From NCBI RefSeq assembly GCF_049243985.1, contig NC_135369.1:23172765-23236764 (forward strand): a stretch of 64,000 nt of DNA, given 5' to 3'. The notes under the pieces were generated by a model, which saw nothing but the letters and a program-made list of their open reading frames with translations, was not told the origin of the DNA and did not search any database. The DNA comes from Paroedura picta. Lineage: Eukaryota; Chordata; Lepidosauria; Squamata; Gekkonidae. A program made the position numbers and the translations under genes. This document shows, piece by piece, positions 31,860 through 45,200 of the stretch; positions within the stretch are counted from its first letter, which is position 1, and each line of letters starts with the position of its first letter.

Positions 31860-33260
31860 CCCCCCAAATAAGCGCAGGGCGGATGGCGGATGCACCGTCT
31901 CATGTCGAAATCGCGCCTATTCCGCAGGCTCGCGTCCATGGGCGTTAAGCAAGACCGGGCTGCATCCCCCTTTGCCCCGGTAGCTGTCATGGCCGCCGGG
32001 GGAAGGGAAGCAAGAGTGGGGAAGGGGCGGAGGGGCGTGTCAGTGGGAGAAGGGGCCAATCAGCAGCGAGGGGCGCGGCCGTCGGGCGGAGGTTTTATCA
32101 GGGGCCCGGGGCGGGCGCGTGGCGTCTGGGCGCTGCGGCGGGCGGGCGGTGTTCGCGGTGTGCCTGATCCCGGCCGGCGCGGCTTGCCCCCGGGGCCGCC
32201 TCTGACGCCTCGCTTTCCCCCCCGCGCTCGCGGCCAGTGGGCCTGGGCTCGGCCATGTTCAGCTGGGTGAGCCGCGACGCGCGCCGGCGCAAGGAGCCCG
32301 AGCTGTTCCGCACCGTCTCGGAGGGGCTGAAGCAGCTGTACGCCGGCAAGCTGCTGCCGCTCGAGGAGTACTACCGCTTCCACGACTTCCACTCGCCCGC
32401 GCTGGAGCCCGCCGACTGGGAGAGCAAGCCCATGGTGCTCCTGGTGGGCCAGTACAGCACCGGCAAGACCACCTTCATCCGCCACCTGCTCGAGCAGGAC
32501 TTCCCCGGCATGCGCATCGGGCCCGAGCCCACCACCGACTCCTTCATCGCCGTCATGGGCGGGGAGACCGAGGGCGTCATCCCGGGCAACGCGCTCGTCG
32601 TCGACCCGCGGCGACCCTTCCGCAAGCTCAACGCCTTCGGCAACGCCTTCCTGAACAGGTAGGACGGCGCGCGCAGAGCTGAGCTGAGCTCTCGTCGTGC
32701 GGGGAATGCCTCGCGGGCTGCGGGAGGAGCCCCGAGTGGCTCGCCGGGCACTAGGACTCGTGCTGGACGTATAGTGCGCTGTGGTCGATGGGAGAATCCC
32801 TTTCCAGCTGGGGGAAGTAGCTTTGCGTGGCTGCAGGGTGGAGGGGCGGGGGCGTTCGGATTGCTCCTCTGCAGTGTCTCTGTCAGGCCCCCCTGCCTCT
32901 TTTGCCCTAACCCACCCATGGGCCGGCTGCGGATCCCGCCCTTGCCGCGCCAGGACAGCCGGGGGGGGGGGGTAGGGAGGGTCCTGAACCCGGCGGGGCG
33001 TTTTTGCACGGGCGGCAGCCGCGAAGAAGTTCGCCGGAGTCCTCGCGCCCCGCCCCGTCTTTGCCCGGCTCGTGACCTGCGGCGGCAACTTTCTAGACGG
33101 CTCTGCATCTCTCGCCTCGCGGGGCCGGGGCCGGACGCTCGGGTGGCAACGTGGCTCCAGGCTAACCGAGCCGCTCCCTCCAGAGGCGTCCCCTCCCCTT
33201 TCTTTCTGCATCCTGCCCGTGGCCGCTTTTGTTCTGTCCTGTCCAAGATCCTCATTGCCT
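31860..33260 (+). promoter_or_regulatory. EHD1: EHD1 CpG island and promoter
   Basis: CpG density and GC content jump at about 31860 and fall off by about 33260, covering the promoter, 5' UTR, exon 1 and the start of intron 1. A CCAAT box lies at 32056-32060 (GGGGCCAATCAG). GC boxes lie at 32024-32030 (GGGGCGG) and about 32108-32114. A weak TATA-like TTTTATCA at 32093-32100 lies about 155 bp before the start codon. This is a housekeeping-type promoter. The transcription start cannot be fixed from sequence but is probably between 32100 and 32200. Confidence 0.8.
32255..32658 (+). CDS. EHD1: EHD1 coding exon 1
   Basis: This exon encodes residues 1-134 and two bases of codon 135. It covers the N-terminal segment ([18 protein letters not shown]), the P-loop GQYSTGKTT and switch I region (GPEPTTDSF). 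It is extremely GC-rich because it lies in the CpG island. The donor is AACAG|GTAGGA, and intron phase 2 matches exon 2. Confidence 0.97.
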
Positions 33261-36200
33261 TGTAGAACAAACGTAGAGCCCGGGGGCACCTTTAAGACCA
33301 GCGCGTTTTTATTCAAGGGACGAGCTTATGTGTGCACGCACAGGTTTCCTCCGTGATCTCCTACCTTGGCTAAAACTGCGTTGGACCTAAAGGTGCCACT
33401 GGACTGTCAATCCATTCTGCTGCTTCTGACCAACGTTGCTACCCAGTCGTTGCCTGGTGTGGTGCTCAGAAATGCACAAGAGAGGAGAACCCGTCATGCT
33501 CCCCCAGTTTAGCTGCAGACCTCCAAGATGGAAATGGTTCTGCCCCCTGGGCTGGAAAGGCCCTGTTTGTGTGTGTGTGTGTGGGGGGGGGGACAGTCTT
33601 CCCTCTTTGAAAGGCTGGTGAAGTTGCCAAGGCTTGGCCCCCTGGCAGCCCCATGCCCAAGTAGAAAGATGCCCGCAAAATGCAGCTGCTTTGTCTGCTG
33701 GGTTGGAGAGGGGTGTGGAGGTTTGGCTAGCTGTGATTCTGCTTTTGCTCTCCTCTCCCAGCAAGGCCCGAAGGACGAGCAGAGACAAGAGGAATCTCAA
33801 AGTGGTTTGGCTTGCCAGGCAGCCTGCCTTGGGGGCCCTGGCTGGGGTGTGGGGAACCACGTAGCTTTTTCTGCCTCGGGTTAGAATGACTTGCACCGGT
33901 CAGTGACCTTTATGGCAGGGGTAGTCAACCTGTGGTCCTCCAGATGTTCATGGACTACAATTCCCATGAGCCCCTGCCATGGGAATTGTAGTCCATGGAC
34001 CTCTGGAGGACCACAGGTTGACTACACATGCTTATGGGACTGAGGAACTTCTCATTTTATTCGGGGGGGGGGGCCTGGCAGTTTTTCATCTCCCTTGCTG
34101 TGGCCCAGCTAGTAGAGACGGGCTGCATCTTTTGGTGTCCTCCCTCCATTTAAATCCTCGGTCCTGAACTCTTGAATCTGGGAGACACTGTGTGGACCAA
34201 GGTTTTGGTACTGAGTCCGTCTCTCCACCCTATTGTTACCCTCTTCAAGGTATCATGTGCCTCCCAAAACACCTCGTTTTCAGCTCCTGACAGGCTTTTG
34301 GGTCGCCCGTTTAAAATTCTTCCTTCAAAAGTAGGAGAACATTTGCAAAAGGGTAGAATGTTTCACCTGAGGCATTTGAAGGGGCAGATTTGGCTTATGG
34401 CATGCTTCCCTCACCAGCAGTTATTTTCAGGGTTTACAGGTGAACGATTTCAGATTTATGCCTTTAAGGTGTACCCCCCCACACACACACACCCTCTTAG
34501 AAATAGGGGAAGGCTTTGTAGGTTCTGTCCATTATCCAGAAATCGAATGGATTTAGCTGCCTCTGGGGCAGGGTCAAGATCTGAGCACTCCTGACCGAGG
34601 CATACATGCATAAAGAACAAGCTGAGGCTGTGGGGGTTTCATGCTGGGTTGTCTGATGTATTATCTGCAGGTGTCTTTGTAATGCTAGCTTCACTGGAAT
34701 GTGCGCCTCCGACCTCTAAGGAGGGGGCAGTGAAACTGCCTCTCCTTAACCTTCGGTTGCCTAGCGATCTAAATATGCTGTCCAGTTGGCTTACCGTAAT
34801 CCTCCTTGTTGGATCACAGTATTCAGTGGGGTGTGGGAGGGACACTGTGGAGGCCTCACGTCTTAAAGTCTCCAGGGGAATTCCCACCGAGTGAGCCCAT
34901 GCTGTCTTTGTTGAGACAGCTGCCCATTGCTGTGGTGGGTGCCCCAAAGCTGAAAGGGAGCAGTTGAGCCCTTCCACCCACAAGAATGCTTGTCCACAGG
35001 GCTTCTGGGCTACGCAGCTGTAGTGGGCGTAAACCCTGGCAGAAGGGTCGAGTTAGGGAAGGGGGGTGGGGGTGCATTCATTTTTCCTGCTACGTGCAGA
35101 GCAAAAGTAACAGTATTGGTCTGCAGCTACAGGAAGGCAGCGTGCTGACACTGTGTTCTTGCAGAGGCAAAGGATCGCTGGTGCTTCTTTAGGAAAGTTT
35201 AGTACGCTGTTGATGTGGGTTTCCTGTGTGCAGGGGCACATTCTATTTGTTTAAAACTTTAGTTGCTCTTCTCTCTTGTGGAATTCAGAGTGGCTTACAA
35301 TATAAATATAATTTTATTAAAACGCACCATGTAAAAATAATAATTATAGAACCCGTGACAGCCGTAGGGAGGTTGTTCTAATTGTGGGGCTGCCACTAAA
35401 AAGGCTCTCTTGTGTGCTTGCCAGACAATTTAATAAATCAATGGTCCCATTATTTTAATTCCTGGGCAGGAATATATACCATAAGGCGGTCATGCATCAG
35501 GCCAAAGTCATTTAGGGCTTTAAAAGACAAAAACAGCTGTATGCCAAGGAAGGTCTTCTGTTTCTGATACAAGCAGCACTTTGAATTTGGTCTCGAGAGT
35601 AAATCAGTAGCCGGTATAATCACTGCAGTATGGGAGATGTATGCTCCCAGTGACTGGCTTCTGAACACTCTTCAAGGGTAGCCTCAAGTAGAGCGCATTG
35701 CAGTAGTCTAGATGTAACTCAGATTGCCTTGGCTAGGTCAGACTGGACCAGAAACGGACACAGTGGATGCACCAGCCAAAGCTGGCTAAAAACTCTCTGA
35801 GTCCCTGCAGCTGCCTGGATTTCTAAAGCGACCGCTATGTGGAATAGCACTCCCAAGCAAACTTTGCTTTTCAGGGGGGGCATAACCCCATCCAAGATAG
35901 GGGAGAGCAGGAACCTCTGTCTTATCAGGATTAAGTTTCAGTTAGAGCCCGTTACTCACGCAAAGCAACAGTTCATAACATTGCTTGCATTCTTGGAATT
36001 AAGTGGTGACCTCTCTTAAGGGCTTCTTAATAATTAGCGTTCATTCTGCACTCATCGGCAAGGGAATCTCATCTGGTGAAATGAAAGGAAGGTGACCCCC
36101 AACTCTTCCCTGGGGGTGTAAGCTGGTGCGCCCCACTTTGAAGAAGCAAATACTGCAGAGTTGGTCATGTTGAAGGGTGGTTGGTACTCTTCCATTCCTA

Positions 36201-39200
36201 TTTAAGATTAAGCCTGAGGTGCATGCACATTTTTAAAGAAAATCTCCTTTGTTTTAATTCTGCTTTTCTCCTTTATGGAGACCCCAAGCAAGCTTTATCA
36301 TATCCTTCTCTCCCCGCCTTATCCTCGTGACACAGCTTTGTGAGACGGGCCGGGCTGAGAGATTGTAACAGGCCTAAGGTCATCCTGCGAGCCTCCATGG
36401 CAGAGCGTGGATCCAAGGGCCGGGTATGCCTAACTTCTCAGCGACCTTTGACCTGTCACTAAGAGGCACAGGTGCATGACGTGACAAGCCTCACATCTGA
36501 CATGCCAGTCCACAGAGCTGTGTACATTTATTAATTGAAATATGTATTCTCCACTTTTCCTTTCGGTTCAGCTTTTTGAAAACTTTCTCTGATCTAATGA
36601 ATCTTCCATCCATGGGTGGAAGAACCTCATGTTTTCTTAATGGCCCACATGGGGAAGAAAGCTTTGATCTTCCTTTTGAATAAATGTCGTTGCTAAGGTA
36701 GGGCATGGAACCGTGTTCCCCTTTTGGATAGTGCTTCAGACTTCCAAACTGAATTAAACCCCAAAACAGCTTGTTCTTTCTGGAAAAAAAAACCCTGCTC
36801 GTGGTCCCCAGCCAGCACCTCTGGTCTAGCTGTGCCAAGGGCTGGTCGGTTGACCTTTGGATTCACAAAAGTCATTTTCCCAAGTGAGCACTGGAAGCTA
36901 TTAGAGTGCCTTAAAAAGTACCCAGTAGATGCTTAAGAAGACCCATGTCACGCCCCTGGGATTGAAAAGTGTAAAAAGTCAAGAGGTTGCAGGGAAAAGA
37001 TTTTTAAAATCTATATTGCAGCTTAGTGTCAGGAAAAGACCACAGTCTGAGGAGGAACAGAGCTTACACTGAGACAGACGGGTCTCCTGGGATGAGAAGC
37101 CAGTAGGGTTCTGCATTTTGGCGCAGTCTGTATGCTGGACAAGGGGTCCCCAGTGTCTTTAAGCCTGTGGGCACCTTTGGAATTTACACAGCATGGTGGG
37201 TACAGCCACAAAATGTCTGCCCCAGGAGGTGAAGCCAACTACAAAATGGCTGCTGCAACTTAACCTTGAGTCACATAAGGGCGAACCTTGTGCTGTGGGG
37301 GCAGCTGCCTCCAAAGCAGTGTTTTAAAAAAGAAAATCTACACAGGCAATGAAATCCCCAGTGGCTAGTCAGAGAGCCTCAACCCTCTTTCTAAAAACAC
37401 TTGTTGGTTGCCAGGAATGCTGTTGGTGGGGGCAGAGGCACCCATAGGTGCCATGTTGATGACCCCTGGGTGATGAACAGCATGGTTGTGGTGTCTGTTT
37501 TGGCCGGTGAACTTGTATCAATGAGATTGCCCCCCCCCCCCCCGAAAAGAAAGCAGAGGGTGGAGATGGGTTAAGATGGGCCAGGTCATCAGGCAGGCCC
37601 TGAGAGTCTTTGGTGACTGCACTCCCTCTTCCCCCAAACCGCTCCCTGAACCCCAGGAAGCAGTGGTCACTTCCTAACTGTCTCCTCCTGCTTTTAGATT
37701 CATGTGTGCCCAGCTGCCCAACCCTGTTCTGGACAGCATCAGCATCATCGACACCCCCGGGATCCTGTCTGGAGAGAAGCAGCGGATCAGCAGAGGTAAA
37801 GACTCACAGGGAGTGGGCTTTCATGACTCACCTGGGTCTTAATCCCAGTTGACAGGAGTGTTACATGCCCGTGTGTGCTGTCTAATCAGAGCAGTCTAGC
37901 TCTGTGCATTGTGTAAGTTCCCAGCATTCCTTTTCCAGGGAGGGGCAAGGAATGGTCACTCTTCCAGAGCTTTGGCACGAAGCCTGCCCTCTGCGGCCAA
38001 GAGGAAACTCCTTCCCCCACCTTCCCATACAGGCTGAAGTTTCCAGGCATAACCTCGGGGAAATCTGTGGCTGGCACATAGAGGGGCAATGCTCAGCTCT
38101 TGTTGGTTTTGCTTTCCCCATCGGCCTCATGCCTCAGTGCCGGGAAGGAAGGAAGCGCATTCTGGATACTGGGGATGGCCGACTTTTGTTGCATTTTTGG
38201 ATCTGGCAGAGAAGGCGCGGCCGTCTCCTGCCGGGCTGGTAGTGAAACTTTCCCCCTGTGGTGGGCAGGACGGTGGCTAAAAATAGCAGCTTTCTTCCAA
38301 GGCCCTTGACAGGCCTCTGAATTGGCTGGCCGGCTTCTCCTTTCTCTCCTTCCTGTGCCTGTAGGTATCTCACGATAAGCCAGTTGTTCCGCCTGCTGCC
38401 TCTGCCCTCCCCACCAAAGTTTTAGCCTCTTTTTCCTTTCTTTCTACAAAGGAGTCTTTGACACAACGGCTGTTCTGGGGGAAGGGACGTGGCCTGAAGA
38501 TGGAACGTGGAAGCCGGCGTCAGCCTGGCCCCGGCTCTTCCTCTGCCTGAGTCATTATGTTAGTGTCCCGTACCTTGGTATGATGGAATGGAAGGAAATT
38601 CTTGCCGTAACTGCATTGCCTGCTGTTCCAAAATCCCACCCTCCTCCGTTTCTCTCTGGTCTCCCTAGGCTACGAGCAGGAAACGGCTGCTTGCCGATAA
38701 GGCGCTGCTTGACTCCAATAAGTGAGAGAGCAGGATGTGAAGCTCCATCACTCTTGACGGAGCGTTTCTCCCTGCCTCAGATGTTATCCGGGCATTACTG
38801 GGCTGGTCGAGCCATTTGTTTTATGGGCTGCTTGTAGCAGGGTTGCTGAATTTGCCAGTTCCTCTCCCGGATTCCTGCAAGAACAAGTTGTTACGCTGGC
38901 AGAGTGCGAATCTGAGTCAGTGGCTCCAGTTCTCAAGAATAGACAGCTGCCCCAAATTTTGAAGAAGCAATAGAGAGACCTGCCGAATCAGACCAGTGGT
39001 CAGTCTGGTCCAGCATCATTGCTCGTGCAGTGCATCATGGCCCCCCAGTTGTCCTGGGGGGCCAGCAAGCAGGGCACAGGGACCAGGACCTTTCCCCTGT
39101 TGTTGCCTTGTTGTAGAATCATAGAATAATAAGAGTTGGAAGGGACCTCATGGGTCATCTAGTCCAACCCCCTGCACTATGCAGGACACTCTCAACCCTA

Positions 39201-42200
39201 TCACTCATCCACTGTAACCTGCCACCCCCTTGAGCCTTCACAGAAGCAGCCTCTCCATCAGAAGGCTATCCAGCCTCTGTTTTAAAATTTCCAAAGACGG
39301 AGAACCCACCACCTCCCAAGGAAGCCTGTTCCACTGAGAAACTGCTCTAACTGTCAGGAACTTCTTCTGGATGTTCCTGTTATTCAGGGGTTTACTGCCT
39401 CCGAGTATGAAGGTTCCCCTGAGGCACCATAGCTAGGAGTCACTGATAAGACTTTTTATTTTAAGAAAATTGTACCAACTTTCTCCCGCATTGAAGAGCT
39501 TAAAGGTAAAGGTATCCCCTGTGCAAGCACCGAGTCATGTCTGACCTTGGGGTGACGCCCTCCAGCGTTTTCATGGCAGACTCAATACGGGGTGGTTTGC
39601 CAGTGTCTTCCCCAGTCATTACCTTTTACCCCCCAGCAAGCTGGGTACTCATTTTACCGACCTCGGAAGGATGGAAGGCTGAGTCAACCTTGAGTATGGA
39701 AGAAGTATGGAATTCCCTGCTCTCCACTCTAGACTTCACCTTTACTTCCAAGAAACCAGCAGCTGCCAAGCATGTACAGCCTTGTCTGACGGAATCATTG
39801 AGCCATCAGAAAACTAGTTCCTATTGTGCTTCCCAGTTTCAAAACCCATTCTTGGGCAACTTGTGCCGAAGACACTTTGAATCGCATGCAAGTTGGGGCA
39901 GCTCTGCTTAGAATGCCTGTCCTGTCCCCGGATGGTTGTATACGGGGTGGTCTCTGGAGGTCAAGCTAGGCTTGAAATTTGGTTAGGCTCCTGTCATTTG
40001 AGTCAAGTAAAAGCATGTTGGGCAGGGAGTGCTTGCTCCCCTCTAAACCCGCTGCAGATCTCTGTTGAGCTGGATTGTGGTTTGTGCTGTCTCAAGTCCG
40101 CTGCTGTACGGTGGCTTAGTCTGTTGCATTTGCTTTATGCATGATCAGGGATGTATGCGTAGGATTCCCTGCAAGGTCAGGGAATGTGCAAAAAACATGG
40201 GACTATAAGCGTGCTCCCGTAAAGCTCAGTTGGGTTGCCTTGCAACAGTTGCTGTCTGAGCTAAGCCTACCTTGCCCGCGTATTGTGCGGGTACAATGAG
40301 AGAAGAAAAGGAAGTATGTATAGCTCTCTTGAGTTCTTTGGAGAGGGGGCAGTAGGGATAGCTAAATTGTGGCTCTCCAGATGTCCATGGACTATAATCA
40401 CCATGAGCCCCTGCCAGCAGGGGCTCATGGTGATTGTAGTCCATGGACCTCAGGAGAGCCACAATTTGGCCAGCCCTGTCAATTCAGCTAGTGACATTTT
40501 GGAAGCCAGAATTATTTCCAGTTAATTTAGGGGCTCCAGAGGCCTGGATCAGGGCTTGCTCCTCTTGTGCCTTTTTGCAGAAGCAAAAATATGCCTGGAC
40601 TGGGTGTTTCTACTGTGTATAAAAGTCACAGAAGGTGGGCAAGGGGAATTGTTGGCAATTGGCCAGGAACAGTGGAACGGTTGGGTACCGTTAGTCTCTG
40701 GACAGTACTTCCCGGCACTTGCAGTGATACTTAAACTAGAAAACTACAGCCCACTTTTGGGTCCTCCCTAGATATCCTCCCCAAAGATCAGACCTGACTG
40801 TGATGGCTGCGGATCAGGATAGAAGAGGGCAGCCGCAGGGGCAGACGGATTGTCTTTGTTTTGCTGTGGCTCATGAAAGTTCACACGGCAGTAAATGCTT
40901 TAGTCTCATAAGGTGTGTCCAGCTATTGATTTGTAAGGCTTTGCTAAGCTGGAGTGCAACCCTGGGAGTCCTTTTTGCTCTGTTAGGTGAGACTGGAGGA
41001 AGCCCCAGACAAAAGACTGCAAGTTTTCTTTCTACTACCTTGTATTTGAGATTTTTATAGTTTTAATGGGGTTTTACGGGGTGTTATCATGTGATCCAGC
41101 TTGAGTCCAAGGAATAAGAAGGACTATAGAATGAATGAATGAATGAATGAATGAATGAATGAATGAATGAATGAATGAATGAATGAATGAATGAATGATG
41201 GTCATTTGCTGAGCAAAAGGATTTGGGCCTGCCAAGGTGGCAGGTTGCAGCAACAAAGCAGGTTTGTTCTCTTCTGCGAATGTAGAAGAACCCCATTTGA
41301 ACCCAATGGCTTCTTAAAGACCAACAGGATTTCCAGGCTTGTATCTGATGAAGGGACCTCTGACTCCTGGAAACCTATGTCCCGGAAATCTTGTTAGTCT
41401 TGTCCTCTTCTACTGCAGACCAACACAGCCGCCCACCTGAGACTGCTCGTGCAGAGTGGCCTTTGCCGTCTCAGGGCTGTTATTGCAGTGGGCAGGGGAG
41501 GAGCCTCTGCAATCCAGCCGCACCTTCCAGGCTATCGTGGCATCTTGGAAAGAATGTGTAGTGCCCAGGCTCCTCTCTGGCACGGCGCCTCTTTGCTTCA
41601 CTGCTAGGCTGCCTGAGCTGAAAACATCATCGATGAGTGGTTTTCTCATAGTGGAGTGCAGTGAGTCACAGGAAGCCCCAGTCTGCTGGGGTACTCTATG
41701 ACTATTGTTCAGAAATTTGTTGTTTTCCCCACACCTCAGCCAGAAAGACCAGGAAACTGTGAGACAGCCAGCAGGGAAACTTCTCTCCTACCTGGAGAGG
41801 TTTCAGGGAATCCACATGAGGAAGGAAATCCTAGCCCCTGGGTCTCTTCGAGGCTTTTTTAAACATGGTGCTTGCGAAGCAGCTCTTCTCTGCCACGGGC
41901 CTTGGCGCTAGCAAGAGTGTCATTTAAATTGGGCTGCTGCTACCCATGCAGAACAGCTATATATGCCACATGTGCCCCAGGTTAGGCAAGATGCTTTGCA
42001 AGTGCAAATCCCCAAAGGGAACAGCTTCTGCTTTTAACAGTGCTACATTGACGCTGAGTCTGACTCCATATTTTAGGGGAGAGGGAGACGCACTTAAAGG
42101 TGGCCACTGGAAAAGCCAGATTTCCCTTGCACTGGAAGGGAAGGACTGTAGCCATTTCCTCTTGGCTTGGAGGGGAAAACCCTCTGACGCAAGTTACCAG

Positions 42201-45200
42201 GTCAGGAACAGGAAGCAAGATGCATGCATACAACTCTGAACATACCCCCCACTCAATAACTAGCCTGCAATCAACAGGGCAGGCATGTTGCATATGCTGG
42301 CCGTCCAGCTGTTGGGGTTTCCACAGTTCTGCCTCCCTTCCAGTGCAGTGCAAGTCTCCTCCCTACTCAGGCCACCTGATTTCGTTGCAGTGCTCACTGC
42401 CCAGCAAAGCCACTGGGTTTCCCAGTGCAGATGAGGGCTGCCAGCCTCAAGATGTCAGCTGGAGATCTGCTCTTACAGTTGATCTCCAGTTGCAGGATCA
42501 GTTCCCCCGGGGGAAAAGGCTGCTTTGGAAGGTGCACTGTGGCATAGTATCCTGCTGAGGTCCCTCCCCCCCCAGAAACTCCATCCTCTTCAGGTTCCAC
42601 CTCCAAAGTCTCCAGGTATTTCCCAGCTCGGAGCTGACATTCCTGAGTTGGTGGGATGCACAAGGCTGCCTGTGGGCCTTAACCTCAACACTGCCCCAGG
42701 GATGGTTCTCATAATTGCGGCCGTGTTCTCGGTCGCTTTCAAGCGTGGCTCAGCCTTTCCGAGCGTGAGAAACTCTGTGCCTCTTGGTGCTTTTTCCTCA
42801 TTGCGGGTGAAAGTGCCGCCTTGGCTGGGGGCCAAGGCTTCCGTGGTGGAGGGCCTAAACGCCAGCTTAGTGGCCTCTGGAAGCAGAAAGCTTGCAGGCC
42901 GAGCCTGCCCTGCCCTGGCACCGCATACTACTGTGGGAGTAGGTGCAGGTGGGTCTGGGTGGGCACCAGGGGTTTTTCCTCTGCCTTTCCCCTCCCCTCT
43001 GTGGGAAAGCTGTGCCCTGGGTGACCTCATGCCCCGTCAGCGGCATAACTGAACTCCCTGTAAGTTGCTGGAGGGGAAGTTCCTCTTTGAGCGATCCACC
43101 CCAGCTCTTCTCTCCCCCGTGCACACACCATTAAGCCAGGCATGTTTGTTCTTTATAAAGGCCCCCAAACCACAGATGCACCATGCTCTCATGCTCCGCC
43201 TTTTAGTTCACTTTGCTGCCAAATTTGGTTAGAATCATAGAATCATAGAGTTAGAAGGGGCCATACAGGCCATCTAGTCCAACCCCCTCCTAAACGCAGG
43301 ATCAGCCCAGAGCATCCTAGAATCCTAGAATCATAGAATGATAGAATCATAGAGTTGGAAGGGGCCATACAGGCCATCTAGTCCAACCCCCTGCTCAATG
43401 CAGGATCAGCCTTGGAATCCCTGCTTCACTGATGTGAGTGCAGAAGATTTGGGCACAGAAAGGGCAGGGCTGCTCGTTCCTTTTTCGGCTTCCTGATGGG
43501 TATGGCTGGGTGGCCAAAGGACTCCGTGTGTGTTCGTGCTGTGGATCAGCTGAATTAGAACGGGCCATAACCAGCTTTCCCAGTTGCTGGTGTGCAAGTG
43601 TCCCCTGGGGCTTGTTGCGTTTGTGTCCTGTGACCACCTTCTCCTGAGCAGACCTCATTTTTTCCTGCTCCTGCACTGAGCAGGGGGTTGGACTAGATGG
43701 CCTGTTTGACTCCTTCCAACTCTGCGATTCTGCAGAACCAGATTATATGGACCAGCTGCCTGAAGATCATACAGGGTAGTTTTCTGCACCCATTTTCTCT
43801 TCTCTCACCACCCCAAGCGGTGAAGCTTAAAAGGGCACGTATTCTGGGGGATCTGTTCAGACTGGCTCTGGCACAGTCTTGCCCCCACAGCAAAGGATAA
43901 TGTGTCAGGAGTCCGTGAAACAAACAAAGCAAAGGTGGGTCTGCTGGGGGTGGTTGGTAGAGTTGACGGTTCAAGGGTCAATGTTTCTTGTGTCCTGGAG
44001 GTTAGCGGTTGTGGGCTGGGCTCATGCTTGCCAGTTGCCTTCAGACTTTGTGTACCGTTCTCTCTCCACCTGCAAATGCCAGATCTGGAGTTCCCGAATC
44101 ACGAGGTCTCGGCAGGAGGCAGAATTGGTGAGAAGTTTACTTCTCATCCCTTCCCCAATTGTCTGTGGAAATTTCCATATTCTATAGGATCGCGCCACTT
44201 CTGGGGTTTCTCAAAGCCTAAAGAATTTCACATGTTTCTCAATGGTAAAAAAAAAGTTAAGAAAGGCTGACCTAGAGGTTTAAAAAAAAAAAAAAAGCCA
44301 TGCCAGATAATGTCACTGTGCTTCCTCAGGTGCACCATGGTCCACACGCTGCTCTTAAAGAAACCCCATGACCATTTGTCGTCTGCTGCTCTGTTCCTTC
44401 TAGCTAAATAACCCGCATCCCAAAATTCCCATACTTCCCATACAAAATTCCCAAAATTCCCACACAGTTCCAAGTAACTGTGAATGAGGATTGCAGGATT
44501 CATGGAGGCCACTAACAAGGGAGGCTCCTGCATAGCAATCTGGCTGTCCCTTGCTCATTCTTGTGAAATCTCACCTGGGTGGCCTTGCTCACTGTGGGTG
44601 GTCACCAAAGGCAGGCACTCCCTGTCTTCGACTCCTTGTCTGTAAACTGGCGTGAACTGAGCAGCTATCGATCGGAGAGGGCAACTGGGCATGCCGAGCA
44701 GAGCGGGCTTTGCACAGACCCATTTCCACACCAGGAGGATGATCCTGGCCAGGCACATGGTACAAGAGATAATTGTTATCACTGCGGCTGCCCTCTTGTT
44801 ACCCACCCTGAGTCAACCAGGAAGGGAGGGCTATAGGAATAAAATTGTAGTAGTTGTAATAATAATAAAAGCAGATGCTCTCTTAAAGATTGGACTAAGC
44901 CAGGCTGCGAGAATCCTGGACAAGTCCAGCTAGAAACGAAAGTTTTCCCTATAGAATCATAGAATTGGAAGGGGCCATACAGGCCATCTAGTCCAACCCC
45001 CTGCTCAACGCAGGATCAGCCCTAAGCATCCTAAAGCATCCAAGAAAAGTGTGTATCCAACCTTTGCTTGAAGACTGCCAGTGAGGGGGAGCTCACCACC
45101 TCCTTAGAGAGCCAGTTTGGTGTAGTGGTTAGGAGTGCGGACTTCTAATCTGGCATGCCGGGTTCCATTCTGCGCTCCCCACATGCAACCAGCTGGGTGA

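Larger units (their letters stand above)
32659..37697 (+). other. EHD1: EHD1 intron 1
   Basis: The intron is 5039 bp and ends in a pyrimidine tract plus TTTTAG. It contains a foldback repeat (33272-33445), a hAT MITE (33916-34030), a LINE fragment (35250-36000), a SINE relic (about 36290-36430) and a hAT-like element (37140-37468). The first 600 bp remain CpG-rich and may hold regulatory sites. Confidence 0.9.

Noticed and set aside
32237-32254. Upstream in-frame GTG start for EHD1
   Set aside because: The ATG at 32255 gives the conserved MFSWVS start and the family length of 534 residues, so no N-terminal extension is needed.
32060-33316. 418-codon open frame on the minus strand, and a 299-codon one overlapping it
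   Set aside because: Both are shadows of the CpG island. High GC removes stop codons, the frames cover EHD1 exon 1 in antisense and run across the promoter, and their composition (Arg, Pro, Ala, Gly) is that of GC-rich noise.
41129-41198. CRISPR-like tandem array
   Set aside because: It is a simple tetranucleotide repeat without spacers, in a vertebrate intron.
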